Below, one piece after another: positions 1 through 11,905 of a stretch of DNA of 64,000 bases (within the stretch, counting starts at the first letter, position 1; each line of letters starts with the position of its first letter). This DNA is from Jaltomata sinuosa (Eukaryota; Streptophyta; Magnoliopsida; Solanales; Solanaceae): positions 1,669,001-1,733,000 of the forward strand of contig QJPP01000048.1 of the NCBI GenBank assembly GCA_003996215.1. Reading direction: 5' to 3'. The notes below the pieces were generated by a model that worked only from the letters and a program-made list of their open reading frames with translations, had not been told where the DNA came from and did not search any database. The position numbers and the translations under genes were made by a program.

Positions 1-1193
1 AATTACACTCATAGAGTTTAAATCCTGAATCCTAAATACCGTGAACGAAATTTAAGGAGCTGTAATTAACAGTCGAAAAAAGGCCAGTTCTCCACTTACT
101 TTGAGGTAGGTATCAATGGCTCTGTACAAGCCATCATCAGTAGAACGAGCATGTCCAGGAAGTGCACTAGCAAGACCAATAAACTCTGACAATGTCAAAT
201 TCCCATCAACAGCAGCTTCAGCTAAGTAATTATCAACAAGCTTAGCAACCTTAATTAAAGCACTTCCACTTCTTACACTTTCATCCAAATTCATAAACCT
301 CTTAACCAACCTAAGTACAAGTTCAACATCCAACAATGTCCCACACGTGTGAACAAATGAAGGTATCAATAACTCCTTCAATGTTGCCTGGTCCAATTGC
401 CATGATATCCTTTTCTCCAAATCGGCCCGGTAACTCGGCTCGACCCGAACCATATTCGCGACCCGAAGCAACCGCAAGAGGAAATTGCACGGAATGGAAT
501 CTCTCTCCGGCGGGAGAATTCCGACTAATGTTTCAACGAAGAACCTCTTCTTCATCCATAACGCCGTTACGCTTTCCGGTGAGTCCTCGAACTCTTTCGA
601 GCCTATAAAAACTTCTGAACCTGTCGAAAAAATAAACTAGATTCATCTCGAGTTCATTAAATTGAAACTAAATTAAACTATATGTACTATAGTACTAGAT
701 TTTTTTCTCTCGAAGATGAAAGTTATTTGAGACTTTCAACTTTCAACTTTCATCAGCCTCAAAATAAATAGAAATGTCATACACCAACATCAGTCTCAAA
801 TCATTTTATCCTCGAAATCCTCACCACTAAGATGAAAATTGTTCGCAACTTTCAACTTTCATCAGTCTCAAATCATTTTCCTCGAAATCCTCACCAACAA
901 CATGAAATTAGTTCAGATAGTTAAGTAATTGAGCTACTAACATTACTCTACGTGTTAGAAGAATTTCTATAAATACCTTCTCCCGTAGAAAGGTCAGGAA
1001 GCCATTTAGAAGCATAGTGAGTAATAATCGAGCCAATAAGTTCAGGACGAACACCTTTGGCCTTAATGCCGGAAAGTGTCTTGACAAAGTAGTCCATGTC
1101 GAGGATACATGTATCGTCGAACCAACATTCAGCCGAAAAATGCGTGGATTTGCCGGGAAGATTAACGGATTCCGGCGATGTTAGTTTCATCAT
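1..1193 (-). CDS. NPH3-domain (NRL family) protein, partial
   Basis: Two exons are visible, 977-1193 and 100-620, joined in phase (…LSTGEG/SEVFIGSKEFEDSPESV…). The gene continues past the left edge after a GTAAGT donor at position 99. The protein carries the NPH3 domain of the NPH3/RPT2-like family: CWFDDTCILDMDYFVKTL, then GVRPELIGSIITHYASKWLP, MKKRFFVETLVGILPPERDS, ISWQLDQATLKELLIPSF, and AKLVDNYLAEAA...LYRAIDTYLK. Family members are plasma-membrane-associated adaptors, usually with an N-terminal BTB domain and a role in phototropic or auxin signalling. The ATG at 1193 may be the true start. Alternatively, a TTACTAACAG acceptor just upstream (about 1222) would make this an internal exon. 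I see no BTB-coding exon in the 3.5 kb between here and the next gene. Family certain; subfamily and start not. Confidence 0.85.
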
Positions 1194-4100
1194 TTTGGAG
1201 TAGTTTGTGTGAATACTGTTAGTAATTCATATAGATGAAAGAAAATTTCTGGCCAAGGATTTTTTTTCCTTTCTTGTTGTTACGTGAGGTTATTACCTCT
1301 AGTGGATAAAAATTTGTTAGGAGTGACACCACCACATAATGTTGACAACATTGTTTTTATCTGTTTTTGACATGAATACCCCTCGAACAGTTGTTGATGG
1401 AGCTTATAAGCTATGATTAGATTAAATCCAGCGTTTATTTTGGATTTTAGCTTCCCTCGTCTCTTTTATTGAGCATAATGAAATTAATTTAGCATACAAC
1501 GTTGAGCAGTTTCGCTTTGTCCTACCGATGATGTGCCAACAAGTGCATTGTTGGAACTTAAGGACTAAAGTAGCCACACCAGCATCTATCCGAGAAAGCA
1601 GTAATAGAGCACAGCCCGTTATTGCTCCCACACTTGGGTTTCGATACGTAATACATGGGGGGAAATAGTACTAAATTTTAACAAATATCATGTTTAAAAT
1701 TCATAATTTTAGAAGTATGTTGAGTTCATTACTTAAAACTTTAAAAGTTCATAAACTCGTTAAGTTTAAATTTTGAATTTGCTTCAACCTTCGGAGATGG
1801 TTTCTGTAATGAAGGTTTGGGCGTAACTTTCACGGATGATCACGTAATTATCACCTTTTTTTTTCCATACAAGTCACTTAAAAATACTAATATTCCGGTG
1901 GATAACTCACTTTTTACTCTTTTTCTTTAAAATCTAATAAATAAAGATTCAATTAAAAAGTTTCATGTCCAACACCCAAAACTTGTGTGAAGAAAGTAAA
2001 ATATTAAATGAACAGAATGGGCCTCTTGAAAAATCAGGTTGAAACTTTGTTGCCACCTCCCTAATTTTCAACAGCTTTTTTGGGAAAGTGTGGTTTCTGT
2101 TCCGTTCTTTTATTATTTTACTTTCTTTATATGAATTTTGGGTCAGATTGGAGCTTTTTAATGGAATTCTTATTTATTAGATTTAGAGTTATCCATCGGA
2201 AAGTTAGTAATTTTTAGGTTGTGTGATTTTTGTGTTGATATACTCATAGTTTAGTGATTTTTGCTTTAGAAATAATACTTTTAAGTGACTTTTACAAAAA
2301 ATAATAGCTAGTACGTTGTTCTAGTTGTTCTTGACCGTTAGTGGCTTGAAGATGAGTGTGGTAGGAAGAGGGATAGGAAAAAGGATAAAGGGGAAGGTGG
2401 GGGGAATAATATTGAAGACAAATTAAAATGATAAGTTGAAGTCATTTTCCTTTCTCATGTGGGAGTTTTATGAATTTTGTTCTCTATTCAGCAGAGTAGC
2501 AACCATGAAATGTCACTGTATACAAAAAGGAATATTAGCATTAATTTTTCTTGTCTCCCTCTTCCTCTTCACCTCATCCCATTGCTATCTCACACTATTG
2601 GCTTCTTTATTTCTTTCTCTTTTGCTTGCTGGAAATTGGACATTATATTGCATGCAATCCAAAGACTTAGAAGTGTCAAATATGTGAATTGTTTTTAAAT
2701 TTGGACGGATTAAAATAAGTTAAGTAAATAAATGAATATGTTAATGATTTTTCCAAGTTATTTGGGCTAAGATATATGAAACGAGTCAAAATGAGGTAAA
2801 TAAAGGATCAAAATCCAATATCTCATACCAAGTTTTAATTTTTATGTTTGTATTTCTTATAGTTTTTAAATTATCAAACAAATTAATAAAACCCTTTCTT
2901 CCTTTATTATGGTTATATATAACATATCAAACAAAAAAAGTTATTAAAAATATTTATACAAAAATTTCTCATTAATTAATTTGGATTACATACTTACCAC
3001 AAATCAACTCAACTTTTATATGGACTAAATTGATGAGCAGATCTGGTAGATTTTTCCAACCATAATGCCGATAATAATTAGGGTGATAGGATAAACTTGT
3101 GAGCGATGAGGAGTGAATGGACGATAATTAATTAACGGTACAACAAAGTACCGACGGCTAGAAAATTATTCGCATATTTGATGTTTACACCAGGTCAATA
3201 AATACATGATATGTGTTTGTGCATAGCTCTTTAGCACTTAACCATGAATTCATGATTAATTAACATGCATTCTTACCTTATTAAGTCACTTATTATTGTA
3301 AGTTTACTCAGTTTAGTGTAAACACACAAGTAGTTTATGCGATGATTCCAGTTTGTACAGGAAGTTTTGAAAATGATGGACTAGTCTCTTTCAAATTGAA
3401 CTTTTCGGTTCGTTATTAGTTGAATTGAACTGAAAATTAACTAGTTTGGGTGTTACAATTAGGGATGGCAATGAGCCAGGGCAAGGCAGAGCCATAATGG
3501 GGCCGCGCAGGGTGGAATCTTAACGAGGCGGAGCAGGGCAAAACTCATTTTATGAAAACAGTTAGTAGAGCGGTAGCAGGTTGATTTGGGCTTTTAGATA
3601 GATTAATTCGTTGAGTTTGAGAGGATTAAGAATCAAAGAAAATTACGGTTGATTAAGCAAATTAAATTAAGAGTTTAGGTCTCGTCTAGACTTCAAGTCC
3701 GAACCACAATCGTCATATTATATAGTAACAATCTTGATAATGGCAAGGAGCGACCGGGCATGGCAAAATTTTGAAAACATGCTAAACAGGGCGGGGCATA
3801 ATTAAAATTTTAGTAGGTCAAGGTTTGCCCTGCCCCGCTCTATTTACATCCCTAGTTACATTAAGATCTTGTTCTATGATCTGAACAGTAGAGGTTATTT
3901 TTGAGGTTTATATATAGCTAGTACCGTTAATCAATTTGTGAATAGTTGCTAGTTTTACTATTAAATCTTTCTCATGCTTTTACTTGTTTTCTTGTTGTTT
4001 TTGTTACTATAGTTTCTGTTTATATGGCTTGATTTGTGACCATTTAAGAGAATCCTTAGAGGAGTAGTAACTCCTAGAAAATCATGGTGTGTTATTTGTT

Positions 4101-4748
4101 GCATATGGTATTTTGTTGCCCACATCAGTTTGCACTTGAATTTCCTCGCTCATCTTGATTCAAATAGATTGGAAAAAGAAAAAAAAAACTGACTTGTGTA
4201 TATTCCACTGCAACTTTATCTTGCATTATTTTGGAGTTTTGGTGATTTCTCTTCCCAACATTAACCTAATTTTGTATTCTAGTTCCAAGCTTAAACAATA
4301 TAAATGCCAGGATAGGATAAGTTTTGGAGCATAATTCAACAATTTCCAAGTAGCTTTTACAATAATCTCCTTCATTATCAGTCAAAAGGTTTTTATCAAA
4401 GTTTTCACTGCAAATTCTTGAGTGAATAAAAGCACTCCCAGACAACTAATTATCTGTACATACAAAGCATATTATATTATCAAGAAGTTACAGCTAGTAG
4501 CATCTTCATATCATGTAACCAAAGAACTCAAAGAGAGCTAGCTATAAAGCTGAATGGTTATAACTACTCCAATAAGCTTACAACATGTAAGAGCTGTCAA
4601 GTCAGTAACATTCTTGTCTTCTCTATTTGGATTTATTTCTATCCAGTAAAAACAAATTCCTACGACCAAGAAATTCTTGGATACTTCATTCAATAGTTGA
4701 AACTGCTACCATATTCCTCCTGCTTTGCAAGGTGATCTACCAATGATA
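1194..4748. other. Intergenic, AT-rich, no gene recognised
   Basis: About 3.5 kb between the NPH3-domain gene and the 3' end of the NTT gene. It holds one MITE (3460-3854). Short open frames at 1422-1631 (minus) and 2436-2687 (plus) show no domain I recognise. No BTB domain is visible. Confidence 0.6.
3460..3854. mobile_element. hAT-like MITE with TAGGGATG termini
   Basis: The ends are inverted (TAGGGATGGCA on the left, TTTACATCCCTA on the right), and the subterminal parts are GC-rich and complementary (GGGC...GGGGC against GCCCTGCCCCGC). The flanks are GTTACAAT and GTTACATT, a 7/8 match to an 8-bp target duplication, as expected for hAT elements. There is no coding capacity. The family name is not assigned. 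Confidence 0.7.
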
Positions 4749-7700
4749 TTACAGATTCCTTGGGGAGGAGGGTTCAGATGAAACACCGGCTGAGTCACCT
4801 TCCGTAGGATTAAGTGATGACGAGTCACTTGTAAGAGAACCATTTCCACTTTCATCTTGTGACACAACAGGGATCTTCACTGCTGCTCTCTCCATTTCCT
4901 TCTCGAGCTCTTCTTCACGACGCAGAGAAGTAAATTGGCCATCTAAAGACCTGGCTGCTGCCAACCATGCAAGGACGATTACTAGGAGCACACCTCCAAG
5001 GTAGGGAGTTGAGTTGGCAAGTGAACCAAAACTCAAAATCATGAACTGCTGTATCAAGGCTCCTCCAGACTTTCCGAGTGGATTGCAGACAACATCAATT
5101 GCTGCCTTCCCTTTAACCTGTTATAAGAAAATAACTGAGCTTAACTTTCAGGAAACAATTGAATGTGAAGTAACATCTCTGTTTTCATGTTATGAAAGTC
5201 TGGACAGAGGTATTTGTCAGTCACATATACCATCATAACTCTAAGTGCTTGCAATATATAAGGCTTCCACAGTACATGTTTCATACATTCAATTCCTAGA
5301 AGAAGGCATGGCTATATTTATGCATAATCAATTCGGCATTTCTGAGTTCTAACAGCACCATAGACCACTGACTCGATACAATTTTAAGAAGGGAGTAAAT
5401 TAGTATATACCTTGGTGTCCTCATCCAAAGGAATGTAAGCCATTTCTTTGCAAGGATCAAACAAACTGTACTTTGCACTCTTACTGAAAATGTTTTGCAT
5501 TGCACCCACATAGACAGCTGCTAGAAGAGGAGTGATCCCAAACTTGGCAAGAGCAGGGGCAAGGGGGTCACCAAACAAAATCAGGGAGAAGAATCCAACT
5601 CCAGTAAGAAGCAAGACTGTCGGTGTTATCTTAGCCGCTGTTCCCCAACCATATTTGTCAAAGATCCACTGGCTTAACAGCATCATCGTGAAGGTTGCTA
5701 TCCCAGTAGCAGTAGAGAAGTCACCCATGAAGGAGGAGTATTCATTTGGGCTTGGGAACTGCAGAGTTAGCAAAGGGCAGAGTGTAAAAAAGATGCTGCA
5801 AGTTAAAATGAGAGACAAACTAAGGTTGACATAAAAACGCATACCACCTACTAAGAATGTACCTGAGCTTTGAGCTTCGATTTCCATGTAACCTCAACAA
5901 GGTTGATACTAATACCATATGCTACGACTAATGTTGCGAGATCCCTGATATACTTTGAAGAGGCCAAAATTTTCAAGCTCTCCATCGTGCTCAGGTTAGG
6001 CTTCTCCTGCAAAAATACATTTTAGTCAGAAATGATTAAAAATACCTGGCGCGATAATTATTTCTAAATTATTCATTAAAAAAAAAAGATAATAAATACA
6101 GCAACAGAGATCCTTTAATGTATAAGTGGTTTTGAATCTAATATTAACTGACAAGATATAAGTATTAGATTATCAATGAATCATGATAAAGTAGACAACG
6201 CGGTCATGCATCTTCTTAAAACTAACTGATAAATTGGTGTGATTTTTCTGCAAAGTTTACTAGTTCGTCCAAGAATATACTAGGTCCTTTCGCTGACTAC
6301 CATTTTCTAAGCGTATAGCAGAAACTTGAGGGAATCAATATCTCATTGTGGCTGTGTACCTTCTTCTTCTTGCTACGGGTCGGTAGAGGAACATTGTGAT
6401 TCACCCACCAGTAAATGAAACAGATCGCAAAACCCATCCCCACTACAATGCTCATCATTGCTTTCAAAGAAACGGCCCAACCATCAACTCCAGGACCCAA
6501 TGATTTTCTCAAATTCGAGAAGTACTTCACTGTACGGCCAGAGAAAATAAGAGCAACATTTGCTCCTAGTCCAAACAAAGGATAGAATCTTTTAGCCTCG
6601 TCAACTGTAGTAATCTGCAAAATAAAAGCATCGAAAACATTTAAAGGCAGCTTAAAAACAGCACTTCCCCAAATAAAGCTCAAGCACTGATACTGAAAAT
6701 GTATAGATGATTTGACCAAGTTGATAACTGGCCGTTCGATCAAAAGGAAAAGGAAAGTGCAGGTGAAAGACTGAAACCTTAATGAGCTTCTATAACTGGC
6801 TACAACTAAGAGATAAAATATAGACGATTTGCAGAACAATGATGAAGGAGTGCAACCGACATATTAGCAATTTATGAGCAAAACTGCAGTATAAACGGGA
6901 CAGTCTTTCAACTTCTGAACTCCCCAACGGAAAAATTATAAACCAGCACATACAAGCATAACCTTGCACCCTTTCTAACCCGGTTTCGGGAGCCAATACC
7001 CATTGCCAGAAAAAATAATGAAGGAAGACTGTTGTACCATCTAACCTCAACAGTAATCCAACATTTAGCCTGTTCCCAGCATATATCAGCTTAAAGAGAA
7101 TTCATATCACCCTAAAGGGAAGCAGTTCCAGGAATCCATTGGATAAACAATAAGCTGAAAAGTTCAAATACTATCTTCTACTCCTTAAATTAATATAAGA
7201 ATCTGACAACATGGACTGACCAAGAAAAAAATTACATAACCTATGAAATGATTATCAGTTCACAAATGAACCATCCTAGAGTAAAGAAGACATTAGGAAT
7301 AAAAACAGCATATAAATAGAATACAACAAGTTATGCCACCTACATCAGAATAGTAATCCGTTATTAAAAAGGATCTAGGAAAGGATGATCATATATTTAC
7401 CTGATTAGCAAAACCCCAAAAAAGCACTGAAATCACCACACTTCCCCAAAGTTCAGCCATGACATAGAACAAGCAGAAACTCCAGATCCTTAATATAGCT
7501 ATTGGTCCAAGAAACCTTGGACCCAAAATGTTTAAGAGGTTATCAGCAAGAGCTGTGGGGTGAAAGTAATTGCTAAGGGGATACAAAACGAAACCAAATG
7601 CCCCAAAGAAAGCAATGAATGGAAGGATAACAGTATAGAAAAGAGCCTGCTTTGACAACACATTGGCCAACTTTGTGTACAACAGCATGAATCCTACAGC

Positions 7701-8189
7701 CATAGGCAAATTCACCCATGTTTTCAAGAAAGGGATAATCTCAGCACTTGACCCTTTTGCTGTTACAACCAATACATCCTTAGTGTCTCTGAGGATTGTG
7801 TAATTGAAAAGAATACAAAAGAACATCGCCCCAAGTGGGATAATTTTCTTGAGGGTCACAACTTCAAACCCCATGAACTTAGGTGACTCCTCCTTTTCTC
7901 CAAACACTGGTTCTCCATCAGCAGCAGCAGCAGCAGCAGCCTCTGCCCTGCAAACTGGGAAAAATCTGTTCTTTTGACCAACCAATTGTGGCTTTCTTGA
8001 AAAGCCTTCAACTTTTTGGAACCCATCAGAAGATAAAGATAGAGATAAACCTTCAAGGGGTTTAGGCTTCAAAGAATTGATGGAATTGAATCTATGCCTT
8101 AAACCCCCTTGAGGTAGTGGGTAAAATGCCCTGAATTTGGGCTTGGAAGGTAGAGAAAGAAGCCCTTTTGTTTGTAGAACAGCTTCCAT
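4749..8189 (-). CDS. NTT: Plastid ATP/ADP translocator
   Basis: Five exons: 7401-8189, 6360-6614, 5863-6006, 5411-5758 and 4749-5117. All have GT/AG borders in consistent phase and together encode 634 aa, the usual size for plant NTT/AATP proteins. Residues 1 to about 82 form a Ser/basic-rich chloroplast transit peptide, followed by a poly-Ala run (83-90). The rest is a polytopic inner-envelope carrier with about eleven hydrophobic segments. It has the family signature RDTKDVLVVTAKG (about 134-146), then LRIWSFCLFYVMAELWGSVV and FWGFANQITTVDEAKRFYPLFGLGAN across the first junction. The tail is Glu/Ser-rich and soluble. The family imports cytosolic ATP into plastids in exchange for ADP, feeding starch and fatty-acid synthesis in non-green plastids. 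The start is the only ATG before the transit peptide. Resembles potato AATP1. Confidence 0.95.
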
Positions 8190-8357
8190 TTGCTCTCTTT
8201 TTCTCTATCTCTATCTCTGCAAGTTCAAGAAATGTAAATATTTGAGCTTTTTTAACAGGTAAACATGAGAGAAAGGGAGAGAGAGAGATAAGGTTGGTTG
8301 GCGATGAATATGGTTTTGGGAGAGAGGTTCCTAGAAAAAAAGAGATACAAAAATCTA

Positions 8358-8371
8358 CTGTATATAAATAT
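8358..8371 (-). promoter_or_regulatory. Possible TATA region for the NTT gene
   Basis: An ATATTTATATACAG motif read on the minus strand lies about 170 bp upstream of the NTT start codon and is followed by a GA/CT-rich leader (8190-8300). The motif is nearly symmetrical and the plus strand reads a better TATATAAATA, so orientation is uncertain. Confidence 0.35.
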
Positions 8372-9429
8372 GTCATCAACAACTAAAACCCTTGAATGAG
8401 ACTGAAGAAGACAAAAAAAGGAAAAATTAGTAGTACATAATTTGATTTATAATTGTCAAACACTTGTTAATTAGTATTAAGGAAAAAAAATGAAGGTGGG
8501 GTACATTCTTTGTGACAAGTTGTGTATGCACACTTTGTTAAATGCACTCAACAACTCTTCAACTTGGAATTAGTGCTAAAATTGTAAATTAAAAGACTGG
8601 GCTAGTTGGATGGGCGTGGGGGCGGAGAAATTGAAAGAAGGATTTTAAAAGGGAATCCATTAATAAAAAGTGAAGAAAATCAACTCATACAGAAATAAAA
8701 TATTAGGTGATTTTTAAAATTTATTTACATATTGCGTTATTGGATAGAGTTATTCACTATTTATATTAACAAAAAATAACAGATATTTATAAATTAATCG
8801 ACAGGTATGCAAAAAATTTATAGAAAGAGAGAATCACGTCAATGGAAACTGAGTTTCATTCAAGGTGACCCCTCAAGTGTCGCAATTATCAAAATGACCA
8901 TTTCCTAGATATTTTTCCTCAAAGGGACGTGCACTTTTTGTAAACAGCAATGTAGTTATGGTCATATGGAAGTAAAATGTCCCATTCCCAGTCGTTGGTG
9001 AACACAACACGCAGCAAATCCCATTATTTTCTGGTCATAAGAAAACATTTCTAGAATTAGTATTTCAGGGACACATCGAATATAATAAGTATTTGACAAG
9101 TAAACAGGAATTAAAGAGAATTGAAAAATAACACTTCATAGGAGTATTTGTTTCTATGACAATTCAAAAGATACAAAACAACAATTATGATAGAAGATTA
9201 GTAGGTATAACTCCGTTCATATAGTAGGTAGGAATGTATTTTCTTGTTTTGCTTATTAATAGTTGTAGGATTACCCTTGTAGTTTCTTGTTCTTCGAATT
9301 CTGCTACTATATATTGTTTAGTGTAGCGCGTTTGTAGTATTATTTTATTGTAGTACTGTTGTGCTCCTTTCTGTTGTTTTGGTTACTATCTACTATCTTT
9401 TGTATTTTCATTACGTCTTTTTTAGATAG

Positions 9430-9575
9430 TCTCGGCCTTGAGCAGGGGGTCTTTTGAAAATAGTCACTCTATTTTACCTCTGAGATAGTGGTAAGGTCTG
9501 TGTACACTCTACTCTCCCTAGACCCTCACTTTGTGAAATTATACTCGACATGTTATTGTCGTTGTACTAGGCCAA
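9430..9575 (+). mobile_element. TS-type SINE, 3' half
   Basis: Contains GGTAAGGTCTGTGTACACTC, then CCTAGACCCTCACTTTGTG and a terminal TTGTCGTTG, matching my memory of the 3' part of the Solanaceae TS SINE. The copy is diverged and 5'-truncated. Confidence 0.7.
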
Positions 9576-10518
9576 AATGACAAGTAAACAGGAATTGAGT
9601 TAGTCAATTTCAGACTCTTCCAACGATGGAAAATCAAAATCAATTTGGATCTTCACTACTAATTCACGTTTCACACAAGTTGTTTCACTACAACAATTGC
9701 TCTATAAATTTATTTTTTCTTCTTTTTTGTTTGAAAGACTTACATTAATGTCTGATTGATATGACAATTTAATCGTTTGAACTAAAATTAGGCTGTCCGA
9801 ACAAAAGATATTTCTATCATACTATAAGAAATAGGCTGTCCAAAATAGAATATATAATGGAGACAAAACTATTTTGGAAAGAGACTGTCATAACTCATCA
9901 ACGGTAGAATTTGAACCAAATGAACACGTTTATTTATTGGCTGTATTTTTTTGAATAAAGTAATGGTTGAACTGGCAGTACTCTGAACGAATGTTAAGTC
10001 AGACATGTGTATCATATTGCCTGCATAGCATCAACCTAACGACTACTACCTCTTAATATGGCCATCAAAATTTATGAGCCGTAAACAATACACCTGAATT
10101 ACGAGTGTTTATATCAAATTAATAAATTTAATTTTTATAGTTATGAAATTAAGAGGCTAAGTAAGATCGACAAACAATAGGAAGATGAAGTATAAGTTAG
10201 GTAAAACCACCTAAAGATAAAACAAGAATTGTTTGTATTCCTTTATAATTTGCTAAAACTCTCGTGTTCAGCTTTCAAATGGAGAAATTCTTGATTTAGA
10301 ACACTTTTTTTACTGGTCTATTCAACACACGATTTCAAATTAATGTAGTCTCGAATATCATATGTATGAAAAATGCATGGTTGGGTAAACCAAAAAGACA
10401 ACACTCAAATGATAGTGCTCTAAGTTGTAAGGAAGACTTTTTCCCCTTGATGAATCTTTACTCCTTTTTTCTACTTCTTTTAGCGAGGAATCTTGAATCA
10501 TTGAATTGTTCATTAGAT

Positions 10519-10804
10519 ATTTTCCCGTCGTTTCTAAATGAGTGATTTTTTTAGCTTAGACGCACTCATTAAAAAATTATTCATTCATCGAAAACAAAAA
10601 GTATTTTTACTAACTTACCCTTAATAAATATCTTGAAAAAGATGTAACTCTTTAGTGATTTCTTGATTATATAAAACTCTTGTTATTTAAAGAAGGTAAA
10701 ATTGAAAGATCATCATTAATATCTTCTTGATTATCTAAAATATCACTTATTTAAAAATAAAATAAAAGGGCTAAAACACTACGTATTTAGAAACGAAGGG
10801 AGTA
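10519..10804. mobile_element. Stowaway-like MITE, diverged
   Basis: The left end reads TATTTTCCCGTCGTTTCTAA and the right end, reversed, ATACTCCCTTCGTTTCTAAA. This is the CTCCCTYCGTTTC inverted terminus of Tc1/mariner-type Stowaway elements. The internal sequence is AT-rich and non-coding. Confidence 0.6.
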
Positions 10805-10876
10805 TTATATAAGAGTTTAATGATGATATTCCATCCATGATGAAAGCAAGAAATTAAATGATTAGTCATTTACCTT

Positions 10877-10922
10877 CCTTTTTTCTTTTTTCTTTTTTCT
10901 TTTTTCTTTTTTCTTTTTTTTT
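10877..10922 (+). repeat. (CTTTTTT)n microsatellite
   Basis: About six heptanucleotide units of CTTTTTT ending in a T run. Confidence 0.9.
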
Positions 10923-11756
10923 TGAAAAAACACAACATTTTACTGTCAACTTGATAAATCAGTAAACTGAACAAAGGTGACTCCATTTATATCTATTACG
11001 TGTCCCAACATTTGCATGTGCAAGAAAAGTGTAACACTTATTTTATTTATTTTTTGGATACATAAAGTTAAACATATGGCAACAAACTCCCCGGCAAATA
11101 CGAAATCCTAAAGATTTGGGATCAATATGTTTAACACAATTTACTGTACTACTATTCCACCTGGCCATTGGAAATTGGATTATTTCATTTTATGAGCCAC
11201 GAATCAAAATAGTAAACGACGTGTGGACTTTGGACTTGGGGAGGTAACAATATTGTCGATTCTTAAAATAATATACTCATTCCTAATATTTTATATTATC
11301 AAAAGCATATAATATCTTATGTTCTTTATTATATGGTATGTATTGATTCCTATGTAGAATTAAAGACTTTTTAAGTGTCAAATTTTAAATTGACCAACAG
11401 CAAAAAGTTACCTGATATTTGTAGTTGTTGAATCATAGATGCTCTATAAAATTATCAAAATGCACAGAAGTTGGTTTGATAAAATTGGCTTGAAGAGCGC
11501 AGTTATAAAAATAATCTAAAAGCAAAAAAGAAACAACAAGTTTTGTCCTGTTGTAATACGTACTCTTTGGGTTTCATTTTATTTGTCATTTTTTTGGTAT
11601 TAATTCGTTGAAAATAATTAATTTTTTATTACGTTAATAAAAAAAAGCATATAAATATTATAAATTATACTTGTTTAAATTTTTATACCGAATTAAATTA
11701 TGTTAAATACCTTTTAGGAAACTAAAAAAAGATAGTCTGGTGTGTTAAGTTCTCCT

Positions 11757-11905
11757 TATGTGCGAGATTCAGAAAAGGGCTAGATTACAAGAATTTATTG
11801 TAAACAGTCTTATCTTATACTTTTATAAGAGATTGTTTCTACCATTGAAACCCGTAACTCCTAGATGACATGACAACAACTTTAACGTCAACAAGGCTCC
11901 CCTTC
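11757..11905 (-). mobile_element. Au-type SINE, old copy
   Basis: Read in the plus direction it follows the same order as the better copy at 41.1 kb: AGAAAAGGGCTAGATTACAA, TTTATTGTAAACAGTCTTA, AAACCCGTAACTCCTAGATG, ACAACTTTAAC. The element therefore runs on the minus strand. It is strongly diverged. Confidence 0.6.

Noticed and set aside
5532..5834. Open frame on the plus strand
   Set aside because: It is antisense to NTT exon 4, whose minus-strand frame has clear homology and splice sites.
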